Shown here piece after piece: positions 15,949 through 24,434 of a stretch of 64,000 bases of DNA. The translations under genes and the position numbers were made by a program. A model generated the notes under the pieces. It did no database searches and had not been told where the DNA came from. It saw only the letters and a list, made by a program, of their open reading frames with translations. The DNA is from Candidatus Pristimantibacillus lignocellulolyticus (GTDB lineage Bacteria; Bacillota; Bacilli; Paenibacillales; Paenibacillaceae): positions 5,142,001-5,206,000 of the forward strand of contig CP097899.1 of NCBI GenBank assembly GCA_023639215.1, read 5' to 3'. Within the stretch, counting starts at the first letter, position 1. Each line of letters begins with the position of its first letter.

Positions 15949-16070
15949 TTGTTATTTTTCTAAATTTTTCATAGATCTCCATATTATTTTGAAAGTTACT
16001 CACAATATTTGATATTTAGTAAGTAACAGTATAAAATTTCTACATATGTTTAAAAAGATTGGGGTTTATT

Positions 16071-17462
16071 ATGAGAAGTGTATGGTTCAGGAAAAAACCT
16101 GTTGGAGAATTATTAAACAACCACAATGGTGTTAAGCTATCAAAAACATTAGGACCATTTGATCTCATTATGCTTGGGGTTGGAGCCATTATTGGAACAG
16201 GTATATTCATTCTTCCTGGCACAGTAGCTGCCAGTCACTCTGGACCAGCAATTATCTATTCGTTTATTTTGGCTGCAATTGTCTGTGCATTCGCTGGAAT
16301 GTGTTACTCAGAATTTGCATCAGCTATCCCTGTTGCTGGTAGTGCTTATACTTACGGATATGTTGTTTTTGGAGAATTAATTGCATGGTTAGTTGGATGG
16401 GCATTGCTATTAGAATATGGTCTAGCTGTGGCATCAGTCGCGACGGGTTGGTCATCTTATCTAAATTCATTACTAGCTGGGTTTAATCTCGCAATACCAC
16501 ATGCGATATCTGGCCCTTGGAATCCTTCCAATGGAACGTATATTAATATACCAGCGATCGCTATCGTGTTAGTTATTGCTCTGTTATTAACGATTGGTAT
16601 TCGAGAGTCTACAAAAATTAATACGATAATGGTTTTTGTCAAAGTAGGAGTTATTCTCTTATTTATTGGCGTTGGTATCTTCTATGTGGAACCTGTAAAT
16701 TGGCAACCATTTATGCCTTTCGGGGTAAGTGGTGTATTAACTGGTACATCACTTGTTATCTTTGCATATCTCGGATTTGACGCAGTCTCATCCGCTGCTG
16801 AGGAAGTGATAAATCCACGACGCAATATGCCGATTGGTATTATTGGGTCGTTAGTAATTTGCTCTTTACTTTATGTAACGGTTTCGCTTGTATTAACCGG
16901 TATTGTTCCATATACAAATCTTAATGTAACTGATCCTGTCAGCTTTGCGCTGCAAGTTATTCACCAAGATTGGGTCGCAGGTATTATTTCATTAGGTGCT
17001 GTTATTGGTATGATGACCGTCATTCTTGTTATGTTGTATGGTGGTACTAGAGTTCTATATGCTTTAGGACGAGATGGATTGCTGCCCAAAAGTATGTACG
17101 AGCTTAACAAAAAATATAAAACACCGATAAAAAACACTTGGATTTTCTCAATCCTTGTAGCTTTATGTGCTGGTTTCATTCCGTTATCTGAACTAGCTGA
17201 ATTAGTAAGCACTGGAACGTTAGTCGCCTTTATTATTGTATCTATAGGCGTTATTTACTTAAGAAGAGATAAGAACATCCCTTCAGGTGGATTCAAAGTA
17301 CCGCTCTTTCCATTTGTTCCGATCGCATCTTTCTTACTAAGTATATTTTTAATCTTCCAACTATCCGTTCATACATGGATTGCATGCGGTATTTGGTTTA
17401 TCATCGGATTGCTAGTCTATATGTTCTACGGTAGTAAACATAGCCTAATGAATAAAAAATAA
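16071..17462 (+). CDS. APC-family amino-acid permease (YfnA/CAT-like)
   Basis: A 463-residue polytopic protein with about 12 TM helices. The N-terminal family signature DLIMLGVGAIIGTGIFILPG lies in helix 1, FAGMCYSEFASAIPVAGSAY in helices 2-3, and VIFAYLGFDAVSSAAEEV in helix 6, as in cationic amino-acid transporter (CAT, 2.A.3.3) type permeases such as B. subtilis YfnA. It imports an amino acid with protons; the substrate cannot be read from sequence. ATG 16071 is chosen over the upstream in-frame TTG 16059 because GGGG lies six bases before the ATG. It is monocistronic, with a terminator shared with the convergent gene. Confidence 0.88.
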   Translation: MRSVWFRKKPVGELLNNHNGVKLSKTLGPFDLIMLGVGAIIGTGIFILPGTVAASHSGPAIIYSFILAAIVCAFAGMCYSEFASAIPVAGSAYTYGYVVFGELIAWLVGWALLLEYGLAVASVATGWSSYLNSLLAGFNLAIPHAISGPWNPSNGTYINIPAIAIVLVIALLLTIGIRESTKINTIMVFVKVGVILLFIGVGIFYVEPVNWQPFMPFGVSGVLTGTSLVIFAYLGFDAVSSAAEEVINPRRNMPIGIIGSLVICSLLYVTVSLVLTGIVPYTNLNVTDPVSFALQVIHQDWVAGIISLGAVIGMMTVILVMLYGGTRVLYALGRDGLLPKSMYELNKKYKTPIKNTWIFSILVALCAGFIPLSELAELVSTGTLVAFIIVSIGVIYLRRDKNIPSGGFKVPLFPFVPIASFLLSIFLIFQLSVHTWIACGIWFIIGLLVYMFYGSKHSLMNKK

Positions 17463-17512
17463 AAAATGGTGTCTCATGGTCTGCTTCCAGATTATAAGAC
17501 ATCATTTTTTTG
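17463..17512. terminator. Bidirectional terminator between convergent genes
   Basis: AATGGTGTCTCATGGTCTG pairs with an imperfect complement ending ACATCATT. A run of T follows on the plus strand, and ATTTTTTATTTTTT follows on the minus strand. It serves the permease gene and the DUF6199-like gene. Confidence 0.75.
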
Positions 17513-17527
17513 TGCATAAAGACTAAA

Positions 17528-18085
17528 TTATTCAATTTTGTTGAGATAACTACTAATCCTACTCTCAAGTCTACTACTTTCAATTTTAAAAGCTTTATCT
17601 ATATCCCTTGGATGGAGCTCGATACCTCCGGAAGAACCAAACAGTATTAACTCAACTTCATCACCATTATCAAATGTCAATAATCCTGACCCACTGTAGC
17701 CATACATGGTAGGCTTTTCGAAAGGAGATAATTCAGCGTCGCGAATAAGTGCAATAATTTCGGTTAATTCGTCAGTAGTTAAATATATATTTTGATAGCT
17801 CTCAATTTTAATTTCACTCACTTCGCCAGCTTCTACTCGCTCTTGAAACTGCGCTGCCCATCGTCCTTGACTTCCACCTGTAAATAACGTGGCACAAGAT
17901 GATACCACCATAATAAAACCAATCAACACTAAAATAACCCCGGAAATCCGATTCCAAGCAAGTACTGCATCACTAGGTTCTGCATCCCTTAGCTTCCATC
18001 CAATTGACAGATACCACGCTGTCTGAGGCGAGAAGAATGCCATTAATCCACCAATTAAAAATAATAACCCAATAAAACCATTCAT
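17528..18085 (-). CDS. DUF6199-like small membrane protein
   Basis: The 185-residue protein has two N-terminal TM helices (about 4-20 and 45-65) with the conserved-looking loop PQTAWYLSIGWKLRDAEPSD between them, as in DUF6199 proteins. A soluble domain of about 115 residues follows (VEAGEVSEIKIESYQNIYLT ... LTFDNGDEVELILFGSSGG) that probably faces outward. Function is unknown. Start ATG 18085 has AAAGGAGGGG upstream. It appears monocistronic, upstream of and on the same strand as the permease terminator. Confidence 0.6.
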   Translation of the reverse strand: MNGFIGLLFLIGGLMAFFSPQTAWYLSIGWKLRDAEPSDAVLAWNRISGVILVLIGFIMVVSSCATLFTGGSQGRWAAQFQERVEAGEVSEIKIESYQNIYLTTDELTEIIALIRDAELSPFEKPTMYGYSGSGLLTFDNGDEVELILFGSSGGIELHPRDIDKAFKIESSRLESRISSYLNKIE

Positions 18086-18185
18086 TCTACCCCTCCTTTG
18101 ACCACTCTTAGTGTTATACGCAAAAATTTTACAATTGTTTCAGTTCATCAGGTAGATAACAAAGTAGATTAAAACCCATAATACC

Positions 18186-18219
18186 AAAAAAAGCGAGTTT
18201 CCTCTTTCAGGAAATCGCT
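18186..18219 (-). terminator. Intrinsic terminator of the van-like cluster
   Basis: On the minus strand AGCGATTTCCT pairs with AGGAAACTCGCT (one wobble), followed by seven T residues (18192-18186). It lies 50 bases after the sensor kinase stop codon. Confidence 0.8.
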
Positions 18220-18271
18220 ATAATTGTATTCATATTTGTTTTTAATATTGAAAAATCTCTTCATTCAATTC

Positions 18272-19384
18272 CTATTTTTGGAGGATCACGCGAAATGTCG
18301 TGCTTTCCAGCTCACTACGTACATGAATATTACCTTCATGAAGATCCATAATGCTTTTCGCAATCGCTAGCCCCAATCCTGAGCCACCTGAATAATCAGA
18401 TCTAGATTTCTCTACTCTATAGAACCGTTCAAAAATATGAGGAAGATCAATCGTAGGGATTCCTTCTCCGTAATTGGTGATTTCTACGCACACCGCTTGT
18501 TCGGTAACTTGGAGATTGATATCAATATATTTACCTTCTTTGCCGTAGGTGATTGCATTTGCAATGATGTTCTCGAACACACGGACCAGCTTCCGTCCAT
18601 CTGCCAGAACAATGGGATGACTCCCGTTATGATGTTGCCGACATTCCATTCCCGCTTGTTGGAGCTGCAGGCGGAACTGTACCTCAAGTTGATCGAGCAT
18701 TTCCGCCAAGTTAATCGGCTCTTTATGCAACGTCATCCCCTTATTTTGCATTCGAGTAAATTCAAACAGGTCATTAATGAGTTCGTGCAGACGTTTTACT
18801 TTATCATGCAGAATTTGTGTGTAATACCTTAACTCCACCTCATCCCGATATTTATCTTCATTGATAAGATTGAGATAACCGATAATCGAGGTCAATGGTG
18901 TTCGTAAATCATGGGATACATTAGTTACGAGATCATTTTTGATCTTCTCAGCCATGCGTTCCTCTTCCATCGATTTCTGTGCCTGAACTACGATATTGTT
19001 AATATTTTTAGCGAGTGTACCTAACTCGTAATTGTCCACCACTTCAACTTGTTGATGGAAATTCCCTGTGGCAATATGCCGTACTTCCTCGATCATACGA
19101 CGTATTCTAATGACAACATATCGTTTTTTCTCATGGCGATAGAAGAGTGCAAGACACAAACCAATCATGACTAATAAAAAAATGGGATAGATTAAACTTC
19201 TCGGAATTAATTGAAGTACCGAATCCACAATAAAAATAGTGATAGCGAACTCATCATAAGAATAAACTAAAACATTCACCATAACTACTGCAAAAATCAT
19301 CGATAATACTATATACACAATAATTCTAAAGGCAGAGATATGACGAAGGACGGATATCAGATTAATTTTCAATTTTATAGCCAA
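18272..19384 (-). CDS. vanS: VanS-like sensor histidine kinase
   Basis: A 370-residue kinase with two N-terminal TM helices (about 18-40 and 55-80) around a very short outside loop, then a HAMP region (RRMIEEVRHIATGNFHQQVE), the HisKA box VSHDLRTPLTSIIGYL with the phosphorylated His, an N box (ENIIANAITYG), and G boxes (NYGEGI and SGGSGLGLAIAKS). The short loop suggests sensing within the membrane or of a membrane-bound ligand, as in VanS proteins of the D-Ser type. The frame overlaps the response regulator by 23 bases. Cluster context supports VanS; kinase sequence alone would not. Confidence 0.82.
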   Translation of the reverse strand: MAIKLKINLISVLRHISAFRIIVYIVLSMIFAVVMVNVLVYSYDEFAITIFIVDSVLQLIPRSLIYPIFLLVMIGLCLALFYRHEKKRYVVIRIRRMIEEVRHIATGNFHQQVEVVDNYELGTLAKNINNIVVQAQKSMEEERMAEKIKNDLVTNVSHDLRTPLTSIIGYLNLINEDKYRDEVELRYYTQILHDKVKRLHELINDLFEFTRMQNKGMTLHKEPINLAEMLDQLEVQFRLQLQQAGMECRQHHNGSHPIVLADGRKLVRVFENIIANAITYGKEGKYIDINLQVTEQAVCVEITNYGEGIPTIDLPHIFERFYRVEKSRSDYSGGSGLGLAIAKSIMDLHEGNIHVRSELESTTFRVILQK

Positions 19385-20057
19385 CCCCCCATACGGTCTG
19401 AATGAAGGTCTCTCCCGGTGCCACAGCTTCTATCTTGTCGCGTAGATTACTAATATGCACCATCACCGTTTTGTTCGATCCTCCCCCGAATTCATTCCAC
19501 ACACGCTCAAAAATTTCTTCTGAACTAAATACTCGTCCGCGATGACTTGCGAGCAAGTACAAAATATCGAATTCAAGTGACGTTAGCTTCACTATGGTAC
19601 CGTCAACTAGTACGGTATGGCTCTCTTTATTAATTTCTAGCGATTGAACATAGATCGAGTTTCCTTTGGTCTCTACAGCTTGCTGATAATTCGCTCTACG
19701 CATCAGTGCCTTTACTCGTGCCGTTAATTCCAAGGGATTGAATGGCTTAATCATGTAATCATCTGCACCCGTCATTAAGCCAAGAATCTTGTCCATATCT
19801 TCTGCTTTCGCACTCAGCATCAGAATCGGAATGTCACTTGTCTTGCGCACCCGTCTGCACAATTCCATCCCGTCCATCTTAGGCATCATAATGTCAAGAA
19901 TGAGTAAGTTTACCGACAGATTCTCCATCTTCTGTTGGGCCTCTTCGCCATCATGTGCTTTGAGAATGGTATAACCTTCATTGCGCAAATAGACTTCGAT
20001 CAGTTCTGCGATTTCTTTATCATCGTCGACAATTAATATCGTTGTACTCATACCCAC
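19362..20057 (-). CDS. vanR: VanR-like OmpR-family response regulator
   Basis: In this 231-residue regulator, the receiver domain has the acidic pair IVDDDKE, the phospho-acceptor Asp in NLLILDIMMPKMDGME, a Ser/Thr in ILMLSAKAED and the Lys in MIKPFNPLEL. The C-terminal winged helix (about 130-231) includes LTSLEFDILYLLASHRGRVF and RVWNEFGGGSNKTVMVHISN. It should bind tandem direct repeats such as those at 20978-21031 and 24286-24341. It starts seven bases after the carboxypeptidase gene. Confidence 0.85.
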   Translation of the reverse strand: MGMSTTILIVDDDKEIAELIEVYLRNEGYTILKAHDGEEAQQKMENLSVNLLILDIMMPKMDGMELCRRVRKTSDIPILMLSAKAEDMDKILGLMTGADDYMIKPFNPLELTARVKALMRRANYQQAVETKGNSIYVQSLEINKESHTVLVDGTIVKLTSLEFDILYLLASHRGRVFSSEEIFERVWNEFGGGSNKTVMVHISNLRDKIEAVAPGETFIQTVWGVGYKIEN

Positions 20058-20064
20058 TACTCCT

Positions 20065-20946
20065 TTAACTCTTTGCTTTTACTATTATAGCACCGAGAGA
20101 TGGAATGTAATCAGAGTCAAATCCCAAGGTGAATAACTTCTGTGTTTCGATAAATCGCGCATCTGACTTGCTCGTTCCCATTACGACAGATATTAGACGG
20201 CGACCCTCTCTGGATGCTGTGCCTGTGAAGCAGTACCCTGCTTTTTTCGTATATCCCGTCTTTAATCCGTCTAACCCTTCCATCGCTAAATCTGGTTTCA
20301 ATAACATGTGATTCGTACTCTCAATCTGTTCACCGCTGAACTCCAATGTATACGTAGGTTGACTCGTCATTTCAAGCACACCAGGAAAATCTCGCAGCAA
20401 CGCTTGTGCCAACTTAGCAAGGTCCTTAGCCGTCATTTGAGTAGCCCGATCTCCTTCAGTTAAACCCGTTGCATTAATAAAATTAGAATGTAGTAATCCA
20501 AGCTCTCTACCTTTTTCATTCATTCTGTCGGTAAAGTGTGCTTCCGACCCTGCTATATGTTCAGCTAGAGCCACTGCGGCATTATTCGCTGAAGGAATTA
20601 ACATGGCTGCATATAAATCTTGCACTGTTACTCGATCCCCAGCACGCATCTGAATACGTACCCCTGCTGTTTTTTCTGCTTTAAGAGAAACTTGGACTTC
20701 ATCCTCCCAGTTCAACAAACCTTGATGTAGTTGTTCTAACACCAAGTACTCGGTCATCATCTTCGACATGCTAGCAGCTGCGAGTGATACATCCGCATTT
20801 TTCTCATACAAGACTTCGCCTGTATAGGCATCTATTAACAAAGCTGCCTGGGCATGAATGAAAGGTTTTTCCATATGTTTTAATAATAGTATACTGAAAA
20901 TGGCTGAAACAACAGATAATCTTGTCACGAATTTCGAATTCATCAT
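20065..20946 (-). CDS. Penicillin-binding-type D,D-carboxypeptidase (VanY-like role)
   Basis: The 293-residue protein has an N-terminal signal/anchor helix (LSVVSAIFSILLL), then a serine DD-peptidase domain with all three motifs: SMSK (SxxK), SAN (SxN) and KTGYT (KTG). It stops right after the catalytic domain, without the DacA C-terminal domain or amphipathic anchor. In vanC-type clusters the zinc enzyme VanXY usually removes D-Ala from peptidoglycan precursors. Here a beta-lactam-type enzyme, comparable to VanY of vanD clusters, takes that place. It has its own copy of the cluster promoter/operator. Confidence 0.85.
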   Translation of the reverse strand: MMNSKFVTRLSVVSAIFSILLLKHMEKPFIHAQAALLIDAYTGEVLYEKNADVSLAAASMSKMMTEYLVLEQLHQGLLNWEDEVQVSLKAEKTAGVRIQMRAGDRVTVQDLYAAMLIPSANNAAVALAEHIAGSEAHFTDRMNEKGRELGLLHSNFINATGLTEGDRATQMTAKDLAKLAQALLRDFPGVLEMTSQPTYTLEFSGEQIESTNHMLLKPDLAMEGLDGLKTGYTKKAGYCFTGTASREGRRLISVVMGTSKSDARFIETQKLFTLGFDSDYIPSLGAIIVKAKS

Positions 20947-20977
20947 TTATATTAGCTCCTATTTAACTTAATACAGT

Positions 20978-21031
20978 TAGTATAAAGAGCGAAATCTAAG
21001 AGAAGAGAAAGAAATAGTTAAGAATTTCTAA
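20978..21031 (-). promoter_or_regulatory. Second copy of the van promoter/operator block
   Basis: Nearly identical to 24286-24341: on the minus strand CTATTTCTTTC and a following TCTTCTCTTAG lie one 11-base step apart, then a T-rich stretch and TATACT (20984-20979) as the -10 box. It overlaps the last codons of the racemase gene and precedes the carboxypeptidase gene. Eleven-base spacing of direct repeats is what OmpR-family regulators such as VanR bind. Confidence 0.6.
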
Positions 21032-22199
21032 GGAAATGTTCAAACTTAACTAGCTCCTGTGTTTCTTGTGTTTGCTTCACCTGTTGAACATATTCGCGAG
21101 GAACACGTGCTGATATTCTACATAACAATTCATTCGTAATCGTACCGGCTAGTTCTGATAACGATGCAAGAGAAATGCTCTTTCCCTGATCCTCCCCCAC
21201 GAGGATTACAGTATCACCAACTTGTACATCATCAATGTCAGTGACATCCACCATGAGCTGGTCCATACATACCTTGCCGACTAATTGGGCGTATTGCCCA
21301 TTGATCAAAACACGAGCTCCTTTACCAGATACACTTCGCGGATAACCATCCCCGTATCCTATTGGAATGGTAGCAATCCGCATATCACGCTCTGCGGTAA
21401 AATCCCGTCCATACCCGATTTCAGCCCCTATAGAGACTTGTTTCACCATAGCTACCTTTGACTTCAACTCCATCGCCGGCTTCAACTCCAAATCACGCTG
21501 GATTTCCCCCGAAGGAACCCCGAACATTAGAACACCTGGACGAACCAAGTCGTAAGTATAATCACGATAATTCACGATCCCTGCACTATTCTGAGCATGT
21601 GTCATGCCAAATGGAAAATCTCGAAGTTGAAACAAGCAGGTATCAAAACGATCCACTTGCATCTGCGTGTAACGTCGATCTGCAAGATTCAATTGATCTG
21701 CGACCGAAAAATGTGTGAATACCCCTTTGATGATCATGCCTTGATACGCAAATATTTTCTTCATCGCATCCAGATCGTCATAAGAAAATCCAATTCGATG
21801 CATCCCCGTATCTATTTTAATGTGCACCTGAAAACGTAATTGATAATCAAGCCCATATTGATTAAGCATCTCTGCGTATTCAGGTGAAAAAACAGTCTGT
21901 GTAATCTTATATGCTGCGAGCTGTCCAAACCCTTCTGGAGGAGTTGCACCTAGAATGAGGATGTCCCCTATAATACCATAATGCCTTAACGCGATCGCTT
22001 CATCCAAATTGGATACCGCGAATCTTGTAACGCCTAATTCCACTAACAATTGAGCTATTCTACGATCTCCATGACCATAAGCATTCGACTTAATTACAGC
22101 CATAATCTGCGTATATGGAGGTAGGATCGATCGAATTTGTTCAATATTAAACGCAACATGATCCAGATTAATTTCGGCCCAAGCTCGTCGTAGCAACAT
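21018..22199 (-). CDS. vanTr: Alanine/serine racemase, racemase half of a split VanT
   Basis: The 393-residue protein is a complete PLP fold-type III racemase: the PLP lysine in VIKSNAYGHG, RPGVLMFGVP, the second active-site Tyr in IGYGRDFTAE, and GYGDGYPRSV followed by VCMDQLMVDV. In vanC/E/G clusters this domain is the C-terminal part of VanT and makes D-Ser (and D-Ala). Here it is a separate protein. It begins at ATG 22199 with AAGGAGGAAACGCA directly upstream, inside the end of the membrane gene (32-base overlap), so translation is probably coupled. D-Ser specificity is inferred from the cluster, not from a residue I can name with certainty. Confidence 0.82.
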   Translation of the reverse strand: MLLRRAWAEINLDHVAFNIEQIRSILPPYTQIMAVIKSNAYGHGDRRIAQLLVELGVTRFAVSNLDEAIALRHYGIIGDILILGATPPEGFGQLAAYKITQTVFSPEYAEMLNQYGLDYQLRFQVHIKIDTGMHRIGFSYDDLDAMKKIFAYQGMIIKGVFTHFSVADQLNLADRRYTQMQVDRFDTCLFQLRDFPFGMTHAQNSAGIVNYRDYTYDLVRPGVLMFGVPSGEIQRDLELKPAMELKSKVAMVKQVSIGAEIGYGRDFTAERDMRIATIPIGYGDGYPRSVSGKGARVLINGQYAQLVGKVCMDQLMVDVTDIDDVQVGDTVILVGEDQGKSISLASLSELAGTITNELLCRISARVPREYVQQVKQTQETQELVKFEHFLRNS

Positions 22200-23193
22200 T
22201 GCGTTTCCTCCTTAACCAAAGATGTGATAATGTGAATGATAGGGTTAGAGTCGCTGCAAAATAAATCAAGCTATCTGTCTTCAAAACTGGAATCAGATGT
22301 GAAATCGCTCTGACCGCGAGGATCACGGCGGGATGAATAAGATATAATAGCATGCTTACATCCGAAGTATATTTATAAAACGGTCTTTCTTGCATGTCTG
22401 TCTTCATAATCAGCAAAAATACTATCACAACCACCGGAACGAGAAACAAGTACATGCTGTCATGTCTTGGCCATTCCCAATTTCGCAGTATCGCCGCCTC
22501 GACGATCAAGCAACAAACGGATAGGACCAGACCAAATTTACAGAAGGACTGCGACAGCTTCATCCGCAGTGTTGACTGGGATAAAAATGCACCTAAAGCG
22601 ACATACGGAAAACCGAAAAACAGTCCATTTCGACTGTATTCGAACAGAGTGAGATAGCTATCAATACTTTGTTGTAATATAGGAACCTGCGTTGCTAGTC
22701 CATAATAGGAATCTGCCAAAAGCCCGAACACATACAGTACGAGAGATATCCCTACAACCGCTGTTAGCGGCATCCATTTCTGCAAGTAATAGACGATGGA
22801 GATAGCAATCATTAGTGCTGGAAGAAACCATAAATGATAATAACTCCCGACAAAGACGAATTGCTTTCCGTATTGCAGCAGCCATTCCGCCGTAAATCCT
22901 GCCTTCATCCATGTATATCCATTCACTAATGTATATATCGCACTCCATACCAAATATAGGAACGCTATCTTCTTCAGATATTTAAATACTTGTGCTGTAG
23001 ATCTTGTCTTTCCCCAAAAATAATACCCAGCAGCCATAAAGAAAAAGGGGACCGCTACCCGAGCGATCACCCTCGTCAGAATGAAGTTACCTGTGACGGA
23101 ATAAGATTCTAACGGGTCTGTATGGATGCAGATCACCAACACCGCCATGACGAGCTTTGCAATATCGATTGCACGATCCCGCTTCTCTATCAT
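22168..23193 (-). CDS. vanTm: Acyltransferase-3 membrane protein, membrane half of a split VanT
   Basis: A 341-residue protein with about ten TM helices and the acyltransferase-3 hallmarks: RDRAIDIAKLVMAVLVICIH at the N-terminus, RVAVPFFFMAAGYYFW and a later YHLWFLPALM. VanT proteins carry this module N-terminal to the racemase and are proposed to import L-Ser. The stop lies 32 bases inside the racemase gene, in the next frame. The gene starts seven bases after the ligase gene (GGGAGTAG upstream), so ligase, membrane half and racemase form a tight unit. Confidence 0.83.
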   Translation of the reverse strand: MIEKRDRAIDIAKLVMAVLVICIHTDPLESYSVTGNFILTRVIARVAVPFFFMAAGYYFWGKTRSTAQVFKYLKKIAFLYLVWSAIYTLVNGYTWMKAGFTAEWLLQYGKQFVFVGSYYHLWFLPALMIAISIVYYLQKWMPLTAVVGISLVLYVFGLLADSYYGLATQVPILQQSIDSYLTLFEYSRNGLFFGFPYVALGAFLSQSTLRMKLSQSFCKFGLVLSVCCLIVEAAILRNWEWPRHDSMYLFLVPVVVIVFLLIMKTDMQERPFYKYTSDVSMLLYLIHPAVILAVRAISHLIPVLKTDSLIYFAATLTLSFTLSHLWLRRKRNVATTSLGRN

Positions 23194-23199
23194 CTCATG

Positions 23200-24255
23200 C
23201 TACTCCCTTGCTAACTCGATTAGTCGATCAATTAGATCGCTATATGAGATGCCCGCGGCCGCGATCATCGCAGGGTAACGGCTGGATGCCGTAAACCCTG
23301 GCATCGTATTAATCTCATTAAATAGTATCTCGCCCTCTGGCGTGATAAAGAAATCGACACGAGACATTCCCATACACCCTAGTATCCGATATACCTCCAT
23401 ACCACGCTGTCTTACCTCTTCCAATAACGCCAGACTTATTCTAGCAGGTACATGCTGCTTAATCTCTCCTAATAAATACTTATCATCATAATCCAGGAAA
23501 TCCCGGCTAGGTTCGATTTCTCCAATTACACCGGTCGCAAGTTCTACATTCCCATAGACTGCACAGCCTACTTCAATCCCTCTTACTTCTTTTTCACATA
23601 TTACTTTCCCATCAAATTTAAAGGCATGCTGAACTGCCTGATCCAACGATGTCGCATCATAAACCTTCGTAATACCTACCGATGAACCTGAGCTGGATGG
23701 CTTTACGAATATCGGATAACCAAAGCTCTTCTTAATTAACGAATCTATTCTCTTATCGTCATAAGTGTATTTCGTCACATAGAAATAATCCGTCGTCGCG
23801 ATTCCCGCACTCTTCACAAGATCCTGAGCGAATACTTTGTCCATCGACACGGCGGATGATTTTGTATCACAACCTACATATGGAATTCCTGATAACTGCA
23901 ACAACCCCTGTACGGTACCATCTTCTCCGTTCTTGCCATGTAAAACCGGGAACACGCAATCCACATGAATATGCTGATATCGCCCATCTTCTCCCAACAA
24001 CATAATCCCTGGTTGACTTCGATCAACATTAAAAATTGCCGCACGGCATGACTCTACCTGATGCCAGCTATCATCTCGGATACGCTGGATGTCACCTACA
24101 TAGTGGAGCCACTTCCCTTCCTCTGTAATACCGATGCACATTACTTCATACTTGTCGTAAGCTATATTGTCGATGACAGCTGCCGCAGACTGTAACGACA
24201 CCTGATACTCCGTGGACATACCGCCAAAAAGGACAACAACCTTTAATCTATTCAT
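23200..24255 (-). CDS. D-alanine-D-serine ligase (VanC/E/G-like)
   Basis: A 351-residue ATP-grasp ligase. Typical blocks are VVLFGGMSTEYQVSLQSA, PVLHGKNGEDGTVQGLLQL, FVKPSSSGSSVGITKV, the omega-loop FLDYDDKYLLGEIK and FNEINTMPGFTASSRYPAMI. Several stretches, notably the EINTMPGFT..SRYPAM region and the PVLHGK.GEDG.(I/V)QGLL block, follow VanC more closely than the D-Ala-D-Lac ligases VanA/VanB, whose omega-loop lacks this xxKY pattern. D-Ser as second substrate is inferred from the adjacent VanT genes; a second Ddl cannot be excluded. ATG 24255 has GGGAGAG upstream; the in-frame ATG 24270 overlaps that site. Confidence 0.8.
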   Translation of the reverse strand: MNRLKVVVLFGGMSTEYQVSLQSAAAVIDNIAYDKYEVMCIGITEEGKWLHYVGDIQRIRDDSWHQVESCRAAIFNVDRSQPGIMLLGEDGRYQHIHVDCVFPVLHGKNGEDGTVQGLLQLSGIPYVGCDTKSSAVSMDKVFAQDLVKSAGIATTDYFYVTKYTYDDKRIDSLIKKSFGYPIFVKPSSSGSSVGITKVYDATSLDQAVQHAFKFDGKVICEKEVRGIEVGCAVYGNVELATGVIGEIEPSRDFLDYDDKYLLGEIKQHVPARISLALLEEVRQRGMEVYRILGCMGMSRVDFFITPEGEILFNEINTMPGFTASSRYPAMIAAAGISYSDLIDRLIELARE

Positions 24256-24285
24256 CTTGATCTCTCCCATCTATTTATCTATCGC

Positions 24286-24341
24286 TAGTATAAAGAAGGG
24301 AAACTAAGAGAATAGAAAGAAATAGTAAAGTTTTTCTAAAG
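24286..24341 (-). promoter_or_regulatory. Promoter/operator of the van-like cluster, first copy
   Basis: On the minus strand CTATTTCTTT is followed 11 bases on by CTATTCTCTT, then TTTCCCTTC and TATACT (24292-24287) as the -10 box. The block recurs at 20978-21031 with few changes. It lies just before the ligase gene, where VanR would activate. Confidence 0.62.
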
Positions 24342-24344
24342 AAC

Positions 24345-24382
24345 AAAAAAGACTTCTCAAAAGTTCAATGAACTCATGAGAA
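24345..24382 (-). terminator. Intrinsic terminator at the end of the ABC super-operon
   Basis: TTCTCA/TGAGAA with inner GTTC/GAAC pairs form a hairpin, followed on the minus strand by GTCTTTTTTG. It separates the exporter genes from the van-like cluster. Confidence 0.7.
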
Positions 24383-24434
24383 ACCTCCACATTAAAAAAG
24401 TTAATCCGCCAACTCATTTATAACAATAAAATAA

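Noticed and set aside
22168..22199. Frameshift that broke a fused VanT
   Set aside because: The frames differ by one, but a strong ribosome site stands seven bases before the racemase ATG, so two separate proteins are more likely. Left as an alternative in the findings.
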